A stretch of 64,000 nt of DNA. It comes from Planctomycetota bacterium (GTDB lineage Bacteria > Planctomycetota > UBA1135 > GCA-002686595). The stretch spans positions 1-64,000 of the forward strand of contig JAKLKU010000011.1 of the NCBI GenBank assembly GCA_023150475.1, given 5' to 3'. The position numbers and the translations under genes are program-made. Below, piece by piece: positions 45,994 to 54,339 of the stretch; position 1 is the first letter of the stretch; each line of letters begins with the position of its first letter. The notes under the pieces are model-generated. The model saw only the letters and a list, made by a program, of their open reading frames with translations. It was not told where the DNA came from and searched no databases.

Positions 45994-46680
45994 ATGTCAA
46001 CGATTCACGACCTCGTCGGACACGCGAAGGGTGGCCTCGCTGGTATCCAAGCAGCGCAACGCGACTGGAGCCCGTTCCTTGTCCACCTGACCACATGGTC
46101 AGCAATGAAGCCGATTCGGTCCGCGATCAAGGATGGCAAGTCCGCCAAGGACATCGCTGGTCTCCTTGAAGCGGCAGATGCGGTGTCTGCGGCGACCGCA
46201 CGGGTGATTGCATCGTCTGGAACGCTGAAGAAGAGCAGCCCGTCGAAAGAGGACGACGTTCCCGAGTGCGTGTGCCTGACCGAGTGCACGCTTCCCGGGC
46301 TTCTCGGGCACTGCGAGAGGTTTGGGCGGTTCGGTTGGGTCTTCACGAAGCGAGACCTCTACGCCATCGGTGGACGGCCCTGCATCTACGTTGGTGCCGA
46401 GCACTACACGGAGATCGCCAAGCTCGGACGTGGACCGTCGGCATCGCCCGTGTGGCGAGACCTGTTCGCCATCGCGAATGTGTTGCGTCCGCCCGGCAAC
46501 GGACAGGTCCAGGACTTCACGCACGAGCGGGAGTGGCGCGTGCTCTCGAACATCCAGCTCGCAGAAGCAGCGCCCGTGGCTCTCATCGCTCCAGACGCAT
46601 ACGTGGCTGAGATGCGAGGGCTGTTTCCAACCGTGAAGCAGTGCATCCCGCTCGACACGCTCCACACGTGGGGCGTGTGA
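45994..46680 (+). CDS. AbiGi-like abortive-infection protein, putative
   Basis: A 228-aa soluble protein. The central part CVCLTECTLPGLLGHCERFG...GWVFTKRDLYAIGGRPCIYV and the later DFTHEREWRVL resemble the AbiGi family. There the matching blocks read, as I recall, CFCDIPL...H...YG.YGIG..K.W....G..PViY. The N-terminus has FLVHLTTW, in the place of FHFT. If so, it belongs to abortive infection, where AbiGi is the antitoxin-like member, but no AbiGii is nearby. It is the last gene before the right element end. Confidence 0.5.
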   Translation: MSTIHDLVGHAKGGLAGIQAAQRDWSPFLVHLTTWSAMKPIRSAIKDGKSAKDIAGLLEAADAVSAATARVIASSGTLKKSSPSKEDDVPECVCLTECTLPGLLGHCERFGRFGWVFTKRDLYAIGGRPCIYVGAEHYTEIAKLGRGPSASPVWRDLFAIANVLRPPGNGQVQDFTHEREWRVLSNIQLAEAAPVALIAPDAYVAEMRGLFPTVKQCIPLDTLHTWGV

Positions 46681-46902
46681 CGGCGTGTTGACGATCGGCG
46701 AACGAGCGACCTCGAAGTGCTCGGCGCGGATTGTCGGAAGTCGCGCGTACGGTACGCGCTACTCGGGCGTGTACGCGCCTGCCGCGATCAGCGAGCGCGT
46801 TCGACACCGATCGACGCAAGTCCTTGCGAACGCCGCGATTTCAGGTATTTTCCCCTCGTGGCCGGTAGAAACGCCGGCACCCGCGCCGACCCCTGGATCG
46901 AG
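46681..46902. other. Non-coding stretch at the right end of the element
   Basis: No supported gene is seen. It leads into the right attachment repeat and contains no tRNA 5' half. Confidence 0.45.
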
Positions 46903-46947
46903 TTCCTAAACCGCAGGTCGGCAGTTCGACTCTGCCCGGGCGTACCA
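46903..46947 (+). pseudogene. 3' half of tRNA-Arg(CCU) with right attachment core
   Basis: The sequence has anticodon-loop bases TTCCTAA, the 3' anticodon stem ACCGC, variable loop AGGTC, a perfect T-arm GGCAG/TTCGACT/CTGCC, acceptor strand CGGGCGT, discriminator A and encoded CCA. The 5' half is missing: the bases before 46903 do not continue a tRNA. The first 15 bases are identical to the left attachment copy. The breakpoint at the anticodon loop is a typical integrase target. Confidence 0.75.
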
Positions 46948-47077
46948 GCCGCGCGGAGGGCCGACGACGCGAGAGGCGGCGCATTTCGCCTTGCTGCGGC
47001 CCAACGTGTGTGACGGGGCGGTCGTGCTCGAGCGCGGAAGGCAGCGAGGAATTCCGATCGATCCGCGAGCACCGGGG

Positions 47078-47170
47078 AACGAGGCAACGGGGCAACGGGG
47101 CGACGGCCCAACGAGGCAACGGGGCAACGGGGCGACGGCCCAACGAGGCGACGAGGCAACGGGGCGACGA
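47078..47170. repeat. 32-bp minisatellite
   Basis: Two perfect 32-bp units (47078-47109 and 47110-47141) and a shortened, altered third unit run to 47170. The units are themselves made of 8-base steps such as CAACGGGG and CGACGGCC. It is non-coding and lies just right of the tRNA remnant. It has no spacers, so it is not a CRISPR array. Confidence 0.85.
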
Positions 47171-47218
47171 GCTCGTGCTCATCCCGCCGGCTCGAGCGGG
47201 CCTCGCGCGATCACGGCG

Positions 47219-48358
47219 TCACGGCCGGAAGCGCACGAACGTCTTGCCGTCGAACCTCCACGCGCCGTGGGCTTGCGTGCCGAGCCACAGCACGCCCTGC
47301 TTGTCCTCGTAGATCGAGAGCAGGTGGATCTGCATTCCGTCGACGAGCACCGGGAGTTGCGTGAGGCTCTCACCAGCGATGCGCCACACTCCCGCGCCGT
47401 AGGTTGCAGCCCACGAGATTCCGTTGCGGTCGGTGAGACCCGACATGAAGTACGCGTTGCCGACGTCGTCGTTCGGGTCGGTCGAGACGAGCCCGGGCTC
47501 CCTGCGATACAACGGGGCGCCGGGCGTGCTCTGCGATCCGTCGTCACGCGGGTACGCGTCGTAGCGGTGCATCAGGTTGCTGAGCCAGAACTTCCCTTCC
47601 CTGTCCTCGATGATCCCGCGCAGTCCGAACGCGGGGCCGGTGTCGAGCTCGGTCAGCTCGTCCTCCAAGGCCCAGTCGAACGACTTCCCGTCGTACCGGC
47701 ATGCGCCGAAACACGCCGTGCCGAACCACAGCGCCCCGCGACTGTCGCGGCGAATCGTGTAGACGGAATACGGCCGCGCGACCGCGGTCGGGAAGGTGGC
47801 GTCGTACCAGTCCTCGAGCTCGATCCTCGGGAACTCGAGCGCGTACAACGTCTCGCCGTCGTAACGACCCACGTCGTGTTTGCCGACGCCTCTGACCCAA
47901 ACGTCGCGCGAGTCGAGTCGCCACGCGCGCGTGCCGCCGTCGACGGGCACGAGCGTCTCGAAACGCCGGCCGTCGAACTTGCTGATGCCGCCGTGCGTGG
48001 AGAAGAACAGATTGCCCGACGCGTCCTCTTGGATCTCGCGAACGGTGTCGTGCGCGAGGCCGTCGCGCGTCGTGTAGCGGACGATGCGCTCGCCGGAGAC
48101 GCGATAAGCACCCTGACCCTCGCTGCCGAACCAATGATCGAGCTTGCTGTCCTGGAAGACGCACCAATGCGCGTCGCTCAACCGGTGCACCACTTCGCCG
48201 AGTTCGACGACCGGACTCGCTCTGACGACCTCGGAAGCAGCGGCTGGCATCGTCGGCGGCTTGGAACTCGCGCGGATGCCGGAGCTCTCGGAGCGTTCGG
48301 CGGCGCAAGCGAGCGAGAGCGCGATGAGCGGGACGGCGACGGCGGGTCGTGCGAGCAT
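47219..48358 (-). CDS. Beta-propeller lipoprotein
   Basis: A 379-aa exported protein with a lipoprotein signal (LIALSLAC). Repeated blades of the two-component-regulator propeller type follow: DHWFGSEGQGAYRVSGER, LFFSTHGGISKFDGRRF, LWFGTACFGACRYDGKSF and LWLGTQAHGAWRFDGKTF. Such propellers usually sense ligands outside the cell as the N-terminal part of a kinase. Here it stands alone without a kinase domain. ATG 48358 gives the signal peptide and has AGGA upstream. Confidence 0.75.
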   Translation of the reverse strand: MLARPAVAVPLIALSLACAAERSESSGIRASSKPPTMPAAASEVVRASPVVELGEVVHRLSDAHWCVFQDSKLDHWFGSEGQGAYRVSGERIVRYTTRDGLAHDTVREIQEDASGNLFFSTHGGISKFDGRRFETLVPVDGGTRAWRLDSRDVWVRGVGKHDVGRYDGETLYALEFPRIELEDWYDATFPTAVARPYSVYTIRRDSRGALWFGTACFGACRYDGKSFDWALEDELTELDTGPAFGLRGIIEDREGKFWLSNLMHRYDAYPRDDGSQSTPGAPLYRREPGLVSTDPNDDVGNAYFMSGLTDRNGISWAATYGAGVWRIAGESLTQLPVLVDGMQIHLLSIYEDKQGVLWLGTQAHGAWRFDGKTFVRFRP

Positions 48359-48850
48359 GCGAGGATCCTCGGCGGTGGAGAGTGAAGCCCGTGGTACGCC
48401 GCCTTGGGCACGAGCGTTGACGCCATTCGTGATCCTCGTGAACGCGCTGGATCGCGATCTCCAGCGGATCGATGTCACATCGGACGCGAACGTGCGTCCG
48501 TCTCACGCCGACGGAGCTCGTTGACGACGCTCTGGCGAGCGCGTCAGAAGTTCATTCGGCGAATCGCGTCCTCGCCGGCGCCCTCGCCCGCGCGCTCCGT
48601 CGCCGCGGCGTGTTTCGAAAGCGAACCCGGTCGCGAAACTCGCTCGGTTTGCGACAAGGGACGTCGCGTGCGCGCGTCGCAGCGATGGTCTTCGTCGCCG
48701 GGGCGTCGCCGACGCGCGCGGCGAGCGTGTGCGATCCCGCTTGGAGGAACGGCACACGATCGCGCGACTTCCGGCACCGGATCGTTTGCCGTCGTGCCTA
48801 GGATGCGACCGCGTCGCAAGTCTCGGCTGAACGCCAAGGAGAGGAAAGCC
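48359..48850. other. Intergenic region between divergent genes
   Basis: It separates the reverse-strand propeller gene from the forward-strand unknown gene and presumably holds both promoters. Open frames here look like shadows. I see no RNA gene or clear repeat. Confidence 0.4.
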
Positions 48851-50014
48851 ATGCTCGATCGCCGCACGATTCACCGCCAATTGCCGTTCCTGGAATCGCT
48901 CGCGCCGAAGGACCGCAAGCGCGCGGAGCGCGCACTCGAAAGTCAGGCTGAGAAACGGCGCCGCGCGGCAGATTCGCGCGCGACGGAGATCGGAAGGATC
49001 GTCGAGTCGGTCGAGCGTCGCACACACGATCTGCTCGGAGCGAAGAAGCTCACCCAGTTGCGTGCCGGGCTCGCGTGCGAGCGTTTGGCTTTTCGCGATC
49101 TTTGGCAGCCGCCGAAGGGGCTCCAGCGGAACTATCGCAAGGAGCGACTGGCGAGTGAGAAGCGCGTCGATGCCTTGATGCGCAAGCTCGGGATCAACCG
49201 CGCCAAGGTGCGCAAGGTCTTCGAAGCTGCCGACACGAAGTTGCAGAGTCTCGTGTTGCCCGACGAACGCAAATTGGCGCGCGGCTACGGCGTGCGAGAC
49301 AACTTCGCGAAATGGAGCAAGCTCTCGCCGTTTCACAAGTTCCCGCTCCCCTGGGGCGGCGACTTGCCGGAACTCGAATCCGACGATCCGCACCGGTGGT
49401 TCCTGTTCCGGCCGCCGTTCTTCGGGTTCCTGTTCAGCGAAGAATTCGTCACGTCGGACAATTTCGACGCCGATCGGCAGATGATCCTGCATCCGCCCTC
49501 CGGCCTCGTCGGCAACGTGAGCACGATGGACTGCAGCGATGCGAGCAGCTTCGACATCGCTTCGGTCGACGCACGTTCGGAGATCGCGTTCGCGTTCACG
49601 GCGCCGGTCGCTGGCCTGATCGAGGTGCTGATCGACGCGCAGAGCACGTTCGACCGACACAACTTCGCGCTCGAGGACGAGTGGGGCTTCTCGAACGGGT
49701 GGTGCAACCAGAACAACATGCTGATGATGAACGTGCTGCACCCGAACGTGCCCGAGCCGTCGTTCGCGACGATGTCCAACGTGTTCGAGGAGACCGACGG
49801 CGACGATCTGACCGTCGGCCGCGAGAACCTGACGCGCGGCCAGCACTTCTTCGCGCAATTGACGAGCTCCGGACCGGTGAGCGCCGGCGAACGAGTGATC
49901 ATCACGGTCGGCACGCGGACTTTCGATCTCGCGCGCGCGAACGACATGACGCTGCACAGCCGCAGCGACTACCAGTGGTTCATCAGTTCCGTCGAGGTGC
50001 GCATCACGCCTTGA
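48851..50014 (+). CDS. Unrecognised 387-aa protein
   Basis: It starts at an ATG with a strong AAGGAG upstream (48837-48842). The N-terminal 140 residues are highly charged and helical with many Lys/Arg (KDRKRAERALESQAEKRRRA), suggesting a coiled coil. The C-terminal half is aromatic-rich and beta-like (RWFLFRPPFFGFLF, AFTAPVAGLIEVLIDAQ, QWFISSVEVRITP). No signal peptide is evident. I do not recognise the family and give no function. Confidence 0.65.
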   Translation: MLDRRTIHRQLPFLESLAPKDRKRAERALESQAEKRRRAADSRATEIGRIVESVERRTHDLLGAKKLTQLRAGLACERLAFRDLWQPPKGLQRNYRKERLASEKRVDALMRKLGINRAKVRKVFEAADTKLQSLVLPDERKLARGYGVRDNFAKWSKLSPFHKFPLPWGGDLPELESDDPHRWFLFRPPFFGFLFSEEFVTSDNFDADRQMILHPPSGLVGNVSTMDCSDASSFDIASVDARSEIAFAFTAPVAGLIEVLIDAQSTFDRHNFALEDEWGFSNGWCNQNNMLMMNVLHPNVPEPSFATMSNVFEETDGDDLTVGRENLTRGQHFFAQLTSSGPVSAGERVIITVGTRTFDLARANDMTLHSRSDYQWFISSVEVRITP

Positions 50015-50191
50015 CGGAGCGTGGTGCGCGCTGCTCGTCGCGAGTGAACGCCGCAGGCCGGCGCAAGTCGGCGCGGCGCTCGACGCATGAACCCGCCGCG
50101 ACGGTGAATCGGCCGTGGCGGCGAGTGTCGTTCGCGCGTCCGATCCGTGAACGGGCAACGCATCCCGAGCTGCGCCGAGCGGCGAGCTCGT

Positions 50192-51226
50192 TCAGCGCAA
50201 CGGATGCGCCGCGACGCCTTCGAAGGTCATCCTCACGGGCAGGATGCGGCCCGCGGCGTCGAACTCGAGGCGGTCGATGCACGTGACGCGGTGATCGCGG
50301 TCGAGGTTCGGGATCGGGCGGCGGTGGTAGACGATGTACCAAGTGTCGGTGCCCGGGACCTGCAGCACCGAGTTGTGGCCCGCACCGGTGGCCACGGAGT
50401 CGTCCTTCTCGAGGATCGTGCCGACGCGCTCGAACGGGCCGATCGGCGTCGGCGCAGTCGCATACACCACGCGATAGGAACCATCGCCCCAACCGCCTTC
50501 GGACCAGAGGAAGTAGTAGCGCTCGCCGCGGCGGAAGAGCACCGGGCCCTCGACGTAGCCTTCGGGCGTGATGTCGCGAAAGAGCGCGCCGTCGGGCCAC
50601 GGGCGAAAGCCCGAGAGCTCGTCGTCGAGCCGCCCGACGTTGCAGCGGCCCCAACCTCCGTAGAAGAGGTAGAGCGCACCGTCGACGTCGCGGAAGACGA
50701 ACGGGTCGATCGGCTGCGCGTCGTTCACGAACTCGCCGACGAGCGGTTTTCCGAGCGCGTCGCGATACGGACCTTCCGGACGATCCGCGACGGCGACGCC
50801 GATGCCGCCGGTGTGGCTGCGCGCGTCCGTGGGATCCCAGAGCGGACCGCCGGGCCGTTGCAGATCGTTCGCAGCGAAGAACAGGTAGTAGCGTCCACGA
50901 TGTTCGAGCGCCGACGGCGCCCACAACGCACGCCGCGCCCAACCGACGTTCGCGACGTCGAGCACGCGTTCGTGCTTGGTCCACGTCACGAGGTCCGGCG
51001 ACGAGAACGCGTCGAAGGAGAGCTGTCGATCGTACGGAGCGGACGTCGTCGGGAAGATCCAGTACTCGCCGGCGAGGAGTGCGACCTCCGGATCCGCGTA
51101 CCAACCGTCGAAGATCGGGTTGCCGGACGTCGCCGGTCGAACGGTGTGCGGACCAGCGCACGCGGCGAACGTGATGGACAGCACGAGCGCGATGCGAGCG
51201 GCGCGAGCACGACGATGATTCGACAT
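50192..51226 (-). CDS. Glycoside hydrolase family 43-type protein
   Basis: A 344-aa exported protein with a lipoprotein-like signal (ITFAAC) and a five-bladed propeller. The GH43 acids are visible: Asp in GWYADPEVA (general base), Asp in IDPFVF (pKa modulator) and Glu in GYVEGPVLF (general acid). Members cleave arabinose or xylose linkages in plant or algal polysaccharides. It stands alone here with no polysaccharide cluster around it. The substrate is undetermined. Confidence 0.85.
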   Translation of the reverse strand: MSNHRRARAARIALVLSITFAACAGPHTVRPATSGNPIFDGWYADPEVALLAGEYWIFPTTSAPYDRQLSFDAFSSPDLVTWTKHERVLDVANVGWARRALWAPSALEHRGRYYLFFAANDLQRPGGPLWDPTDARSHTGGIGVAVADRPEGPYRDALGKPLVGEFVNDAQPIDPFVFRDVDGALYLFYGGWGRCNVGRLDDELSGFRPWPDGALFRDITPEGYVEGPVLFRRGERYYFLWSEGGWGDGSYRVVYATAPTPIGPFERVGTILEKDDSVATGAGHNSVLQVPGTDTWYIVYHRRPIPNLDRDHRVTCIDRLEFDAAGRILPVRMTFEGVAAHPLR

Positions 51227-51432
51227 CGCGTCAGCCTAGCGCGCCGCGTGTCGGCGCAGCCAGTCGGCCATGTCCGGTCGCAACGCGTCGCGCGCCGGAT
51301 CGCGGCGCGGCACAATGCGCACACGGCGCGCCCCGAGCACGCGTCCACGCTTCGATCGGCACGGCGTCGAGACACGCACGCGCTCCGCACCGTTCAAAGC
51401 GCGCCCCGTCCTGCTTGCTCCGCACGAACCCC

Positions 51433-52287
51433 ATGAACTCCGCGCGCATCCTCGGTCTTCGATCACTGCGCTCGTCGGCACGCACGTGGCTCTGCGCCAG
51501 CGCATTCGTCGCGAGTCTCTGGATGCCGGCGTGCTCGTCGTCGAGCGACTCCTCGCCGTCCGCCGCCTCGACGTCGCCCCACTCGACGTCACCTGGCTCG
51601 ACGTCACCTGGCTCGACTTCACTCGACCGGGCGTCGTTCGAACTGGCGCCGCCCGGGGAGCGCGCGCTCCCGAACTCCGCATCGGTGCCGCCGGCCGCGA
51701 CGGATCGGTGGGAAGACGCGATGCGCGCGTTCGAAGCGGCGGACGCGGTCGAACCGCCGCCGCTCGGAGCGAACCTGTTCCTCGGCTCGTCGAGCATCCG
51801 CATGTGGGATCTCGCCGCGGACTTCGCGGGCTTCCCGGTCGTCCAGCGCGGCTTCGGCGGATCCGAAGTCGCGGACAGCGTGCGCTACGCGCCGCGCATC
51901 GTGCTGCCGTGCAAGCCGAGCGTCGTCGTCTTCTACGCCGGCGACAACGACATCGCGAACGGCAAGACCCCGGAGCGCGTCGCCGAGGATTTCGGCGAGC
52001 TCGTCACGCTGGTTCACCGCGAGCTCCCCGACACGCGCATCGTCTTCGTGTCGATCAAACCTAGCCTGCAACGGTGGGCTCTCGCGGACGCGATGCGCCG
52101 AGCGAACGGACTCGTCCGCGAGCTTGCGACGCGCGATCCGCTGGTGGAGTTCGTCGACGTCTGGCCCGCGATGCTCGGCCCCGACGGCCTTCCGCGTGCA
52201 TCGTTCTTCGTCGAGGACGGGTTGCACTTGAGTCGCGACGGGTACCGCGCGTGGGCGGAGCTCGTGCGGCCGTTGCTCGTGCGCTGA
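51433..52287 (+). CDS. SGNH/GDSL-type esterase
   Basis: A 284-aa exported protein with a lipoprotein-like signal (SLWMPAC). A low-complexity Ser/Thr/Pro linker encoded by 15-bp tandem repeats follows. The SGNH blocks are FLGSSSIRMW (nucleophile Ser), GDND (Asn) and DGLHLS (Asp/His). Substrates of the family include acetylated sugars and lipids. ATG 51433 is preferred; an upstream TTG would add six residues. Confidence 0.82.
   Translation: MNSARILGLRSLRSSARTWLCASAFVASLWMPACSSSSDSSPSAASTSPHSTSPGSTSPGSTSLDRASFELAPPGERALPNSASVPPAATDRWEDAMRAFEAADAVEPPPLGANLFLGSSSIRMWDLAADFAGFPVVQRGFGGSEVADSVRYAPRIVLPCKPSVVVFYAGDNDIANGKTPERVAEDFGELVTLVHRELPDTRIVFVSIKPSLQRWALADAMRRANGLVRELATRDPLVEFVDVWPAMLGPDGLPRASFFVEDGLHLSRDGYRAWAELVRPLLVR
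51567..51626. repeat. 15-bp tandem repeat in the esterase linker
   Basis: Four consecutive 15-bp units of the form CTCGACGTCACCTGG; units 2 and 3 are identical. They encode the Ser/Thr-Pro linker and keep the frame. Confidence 0.85.
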
Positions 52288-52320
52288 ACTCGTCGGGCGA
52301 GCAGCGCGCGCTCCGGCGCG

Positions 52321-52403
52321 GCGTGACGATGCGCGGCGCGTGACGATGCGCCGCGTGTGACGATGCGCCGCGACAGTGCGCGGCGACAGTGCGCGGCGAC
52401 GAC
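52321..52403. repeat. Short degenerate tandem repeats between genes
   Basis: Three units of the type GTGACGATGCGCSGC are followed by two of GCGACAGTGCGCG. It is non-coding and sits between the esterase and the convergent Mut7-C gene. It may act as a transcription end region, but no terminator is clear. Confidence 0.6.
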
Positions 52404-52435
52404 GCACCGTGCGTCCGACGCGGGCTCGCCGCACT

Positions 52436-52960
52436 TCAACGACGCTGGTCGACGGCGCCGGTCGATCCGCGCTCGGGCAAGGCGAGACCGAGCTTGCGGC
52501 ACGTGTTCGCGACGTGACTGCCGTGCCAGAACACCGTCCCGCACCGCGGGCACGTGAAGAAGTGGCGGTGACGTTCGAAAACCTCGGGAATCACGCGCGA
52601 GCGGACGTTCTCGGGTTCGGCGACCGCGTCGAGGTCCACGTTGCAGCGGATGCAGCGCGTGAAGACGAAACGCACGAGGTCGAGCTCCAACACGCTCGCG
52701 AGCTCGCGAAACTGCGCGACCGGATCCGTCGCAACGAGCTCGACGCAGCGCGGCGGGCGCGGGAACTCGAATGCGACGCGTGTCGAGCGCGTCACGAAGA
52801 CTCGCTCGGTGTCGCAGGCGCGTTTCGCGGCCTCGCGCGCGGTCGCGCGGGCGTCCCATTGCGCGTCGTAGCCGGCGCAGCGCAAGTACTTGCCGAGCTT
52901 GATCATGCTCGCGTCGAGCACGAAACGGGGGAGCGTGGCCTGCGACTTCGTGTCGTCCAC
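52436..52960 (-). CDS. Mut7-C PIN-like RNase domain protein
   Basis: A 174-aa protein with the Mut7-C pattern: FVLDASMIKLGKYLRCAGYD (first Asp of a PIN-like site), VFVTRSTR, then a zinc-ribbon-like end with FTRCIRCN and FTCPRCGTVFWHGSH. The Cys pairs likely hold zinc. Members are predicted nucleases. The GTG at 52960 is used because the preceding frame is unlike the family. Confidence 0.75.
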   Translation of the reverse strand: MDDTKSQATLPRFVLDASMIKLGKYLRCAGYDAQWDARATAREAAKRACDTERVFVTRSTRVAFEFPRPPRCVELVATDPVAQFRELASVLELDLVRFVFTRCIRCNVDLDAVAEPENVRSRVIPEVFERHRHFFTCPRCGTVFWHGSHVANTCRKLGLALPERGSTGAVDQRR

Positions 52961-53212
52961 GCCGCCAGCGTAACGAGTCGTGCGCGTTCGGCGCGGCGCG
53001 CACGAGCGGCGGCCGCAACACGCCTCGGGACGGCGCGAGGCGTGCGAGCGGGGCGCGTCATCGCGCGCCGCGAGTGCGAGCGCGCCGGCGCACGAAGCGC
53101 GCACGGAGCGCACGCGGCCGTCGAGCTCGTCGCATGTCTCGCACGTCCGGATTTCTGCGGATGAATCATGGGCCTGGTGCGGACTATCCTGCGCGCTTTG
53201 GAGCACCGAACC

Positions 53213-54328
53213 ATGAGCCAGACCCAGTCGTCGTCCGCACCCGCCACTGCCGTTCCGACCCGCACGTTCGACGCTCGTGCCTTCGCCGCAGCGAGCGCGA
53301 GCTCGCCGCTCGCCGCCGCGACGATCCGCCGCCGCGCGCCGCTCGCCCGCGACGTGAAGCTCGAGGTGCTCTACTGCGGCATCTGTCACTCCGACCTCCA
53401 CCAAGCGCGCGACGAGTGGAAGTCGGTGATGCCGACGGTGTATCCGTGCGTGCCGGGCCACGAAATCGTCGGGCGGGTGGTCGAAGTCGGTCGCGACGTG
53501 AAGAAGTTCGAGGTCGGCGATCTCGCCGCGGTCGGTTGCCTGGTCGATTCGTGCCGCAATTGCGGCGCGTGCCATGAAGGGACCGAACAGTTCTGCCAAG
53601 GGCCGGCGACGTTCACGTACAACGCGCCCGACAAGCACTTGGGCGGCGTCACGTACGGCGGCTACTCGGAAAGCGTCGTCGTCGACGAGGACTTCGCGCT
53701 CACGGTCTCGGACGAGCTCGATCTCGCCGGCACCGCGCCGCTCGTGTGCGCGGGGATCACCACGTACTCGCCGCTGCGTCATTGGAACGTCGGCAAGGGG
53801 CAGAAGGTCGGCATCGTCGGCCTCGGCGGCCTCGGGCACATGGGCGTGAAGTTCGCGAAGGCCTTCGGCGCGCGTGTCGTCGTGCTCACGACGTCCGCGA
53901 AGAAGTCGCAGGACGCCGTGCGGCTCGGCGCCGACGAAGTGATCGTCTCGACGAACGCGGATGCGATGACCAAAGCCGCCGGGAGCTTCGACTTCATCCT
54001 CGACACCGTGTCGGCGTCGCACGACCTGAACGCGTACCTCTCGCTCTTGAAGCGCGACGGCACTCTGACGATCGTCGGCGCGCCGGATGCGCCGCAACCG
54101 GTCAGCGTCTTCAACTTGCTCTTCGGTCGCCGGCGGCTCGCCGGTTCGATCATCGGCGGCATCCGCGAGACGCAGGAGATGCTCGACTTCTGCGCCGAAC
54201 ACGGCATCACGGCCGACGTCGAAGTGATTCCGATCCAGAAGGTGAACGAAGCCTACGCGCGTCTGCTGAAGGGCGACGTGAAGTACCGCTTCGTGATCGA
54301 CATGGCTTCGTTGAAGGCGCCGCGCTGA
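53213..54328 (+). CDS. Zinc-dependent alcohol dehydrogenase (YahK/cinnamyl type)
   Basis: A 371-aa medium-chain dehydrogenase. Catalytic zinc ligands are in CGICHSDLHQ and PGHEIVG, the structural zinc is held by CRNCGACHEGTEQFC, and the nucleotide-binding motif is GLGGLGHMG. These blocks match NADP-dependent aldehyde reductases related to YahK and cinnamyl alcohol dehydrogenase. ATG 53213 has GGAG upstream and is preferred over an upstream start at 53168. It seems monocistronic. The physiological substrate is unknown. Confidence 0.88.
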   Translation: MSQTQSSSAPATAVPTRTFDARAFAAASASSPLAAATIRRRAPLARDVKLEVLYCGICHSDLHQARDEWKSVMPTVYPCVPGHEIVGRVVEVGRDVKKFEVGDLAAVGCLVDSCRNCGACHEGTEQFCQGPATFTYNAPDKHLGGVTYGGYSESVVVDEDFALTVSDELDLAGTAPLVCAGITTYSPLRHWNVGKGQKVGIVGLGGLGHMGVKFAKAFGARVVVLTTSAKKSQDAVRLGADEVIVSTNADAMTKAAGSFDFILDTVSASHDLNAYLSLLKRDGTLTIVGAPDAPQPVSVFNLLFGRRRLAGSIIGGIRETQEMLDFCAEHGITADVEVIPIQKVNEAYARLLKGDVKYRFVIDMASLKAPR

Positions 54329-54339
54329 AACGGCGGGGC

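Larger units (their letters stand above)
20784..46917. mobile_element. Integrative defence element, about 26 kb
   Basis: The region is bounded by a 15-bp identical direct repeat (20784-20798 and 46903-46917) lying in tRNA-Arg(CCU)-like sequence. A tyrosine integrase starts 140 bp inside the left copy. The content is typical accessory DNA: DUF1580 proteins, a Rep-like gene, an HU-like protein, a serine recombinase, and at least four defence modules. A 13-bp palindrome (AGACA-N3-TGTCT) is found only within these limits. The genes outside look like housekeeping or envelope genes. The exact ends are inferred from the repeat. Confidence 0.7.

Noticed and set aside
46176..46188. Possible eleventh copy of the 13-bp palindrome (AGATGCGGTGTCT)
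   Set aside because: The left arm has two mismatches and the site lies in normal coding sequence. It is too weak to count.
46788..47159. Reverse frame reading SRTADLRFRN near the right border
   Set aside because: It is an antisense read-through of the tRNA 3' half and the minisatellite, with the usual artefact sequence.
47078..47170. CRISPR-like repeat
   Set aside because: The units are directly adjacent with no spacers, and no cas gene is in the window.
54001..54013. Palindrome CGACACCGTGTCG in the alcohol dehydrogenase gene
   Set aside because: It shares GACAC/GTGTC with the element motif but lacks the AGACA/TGTCT ends. It is a single copy in ordinary coding DNA and fits chance.
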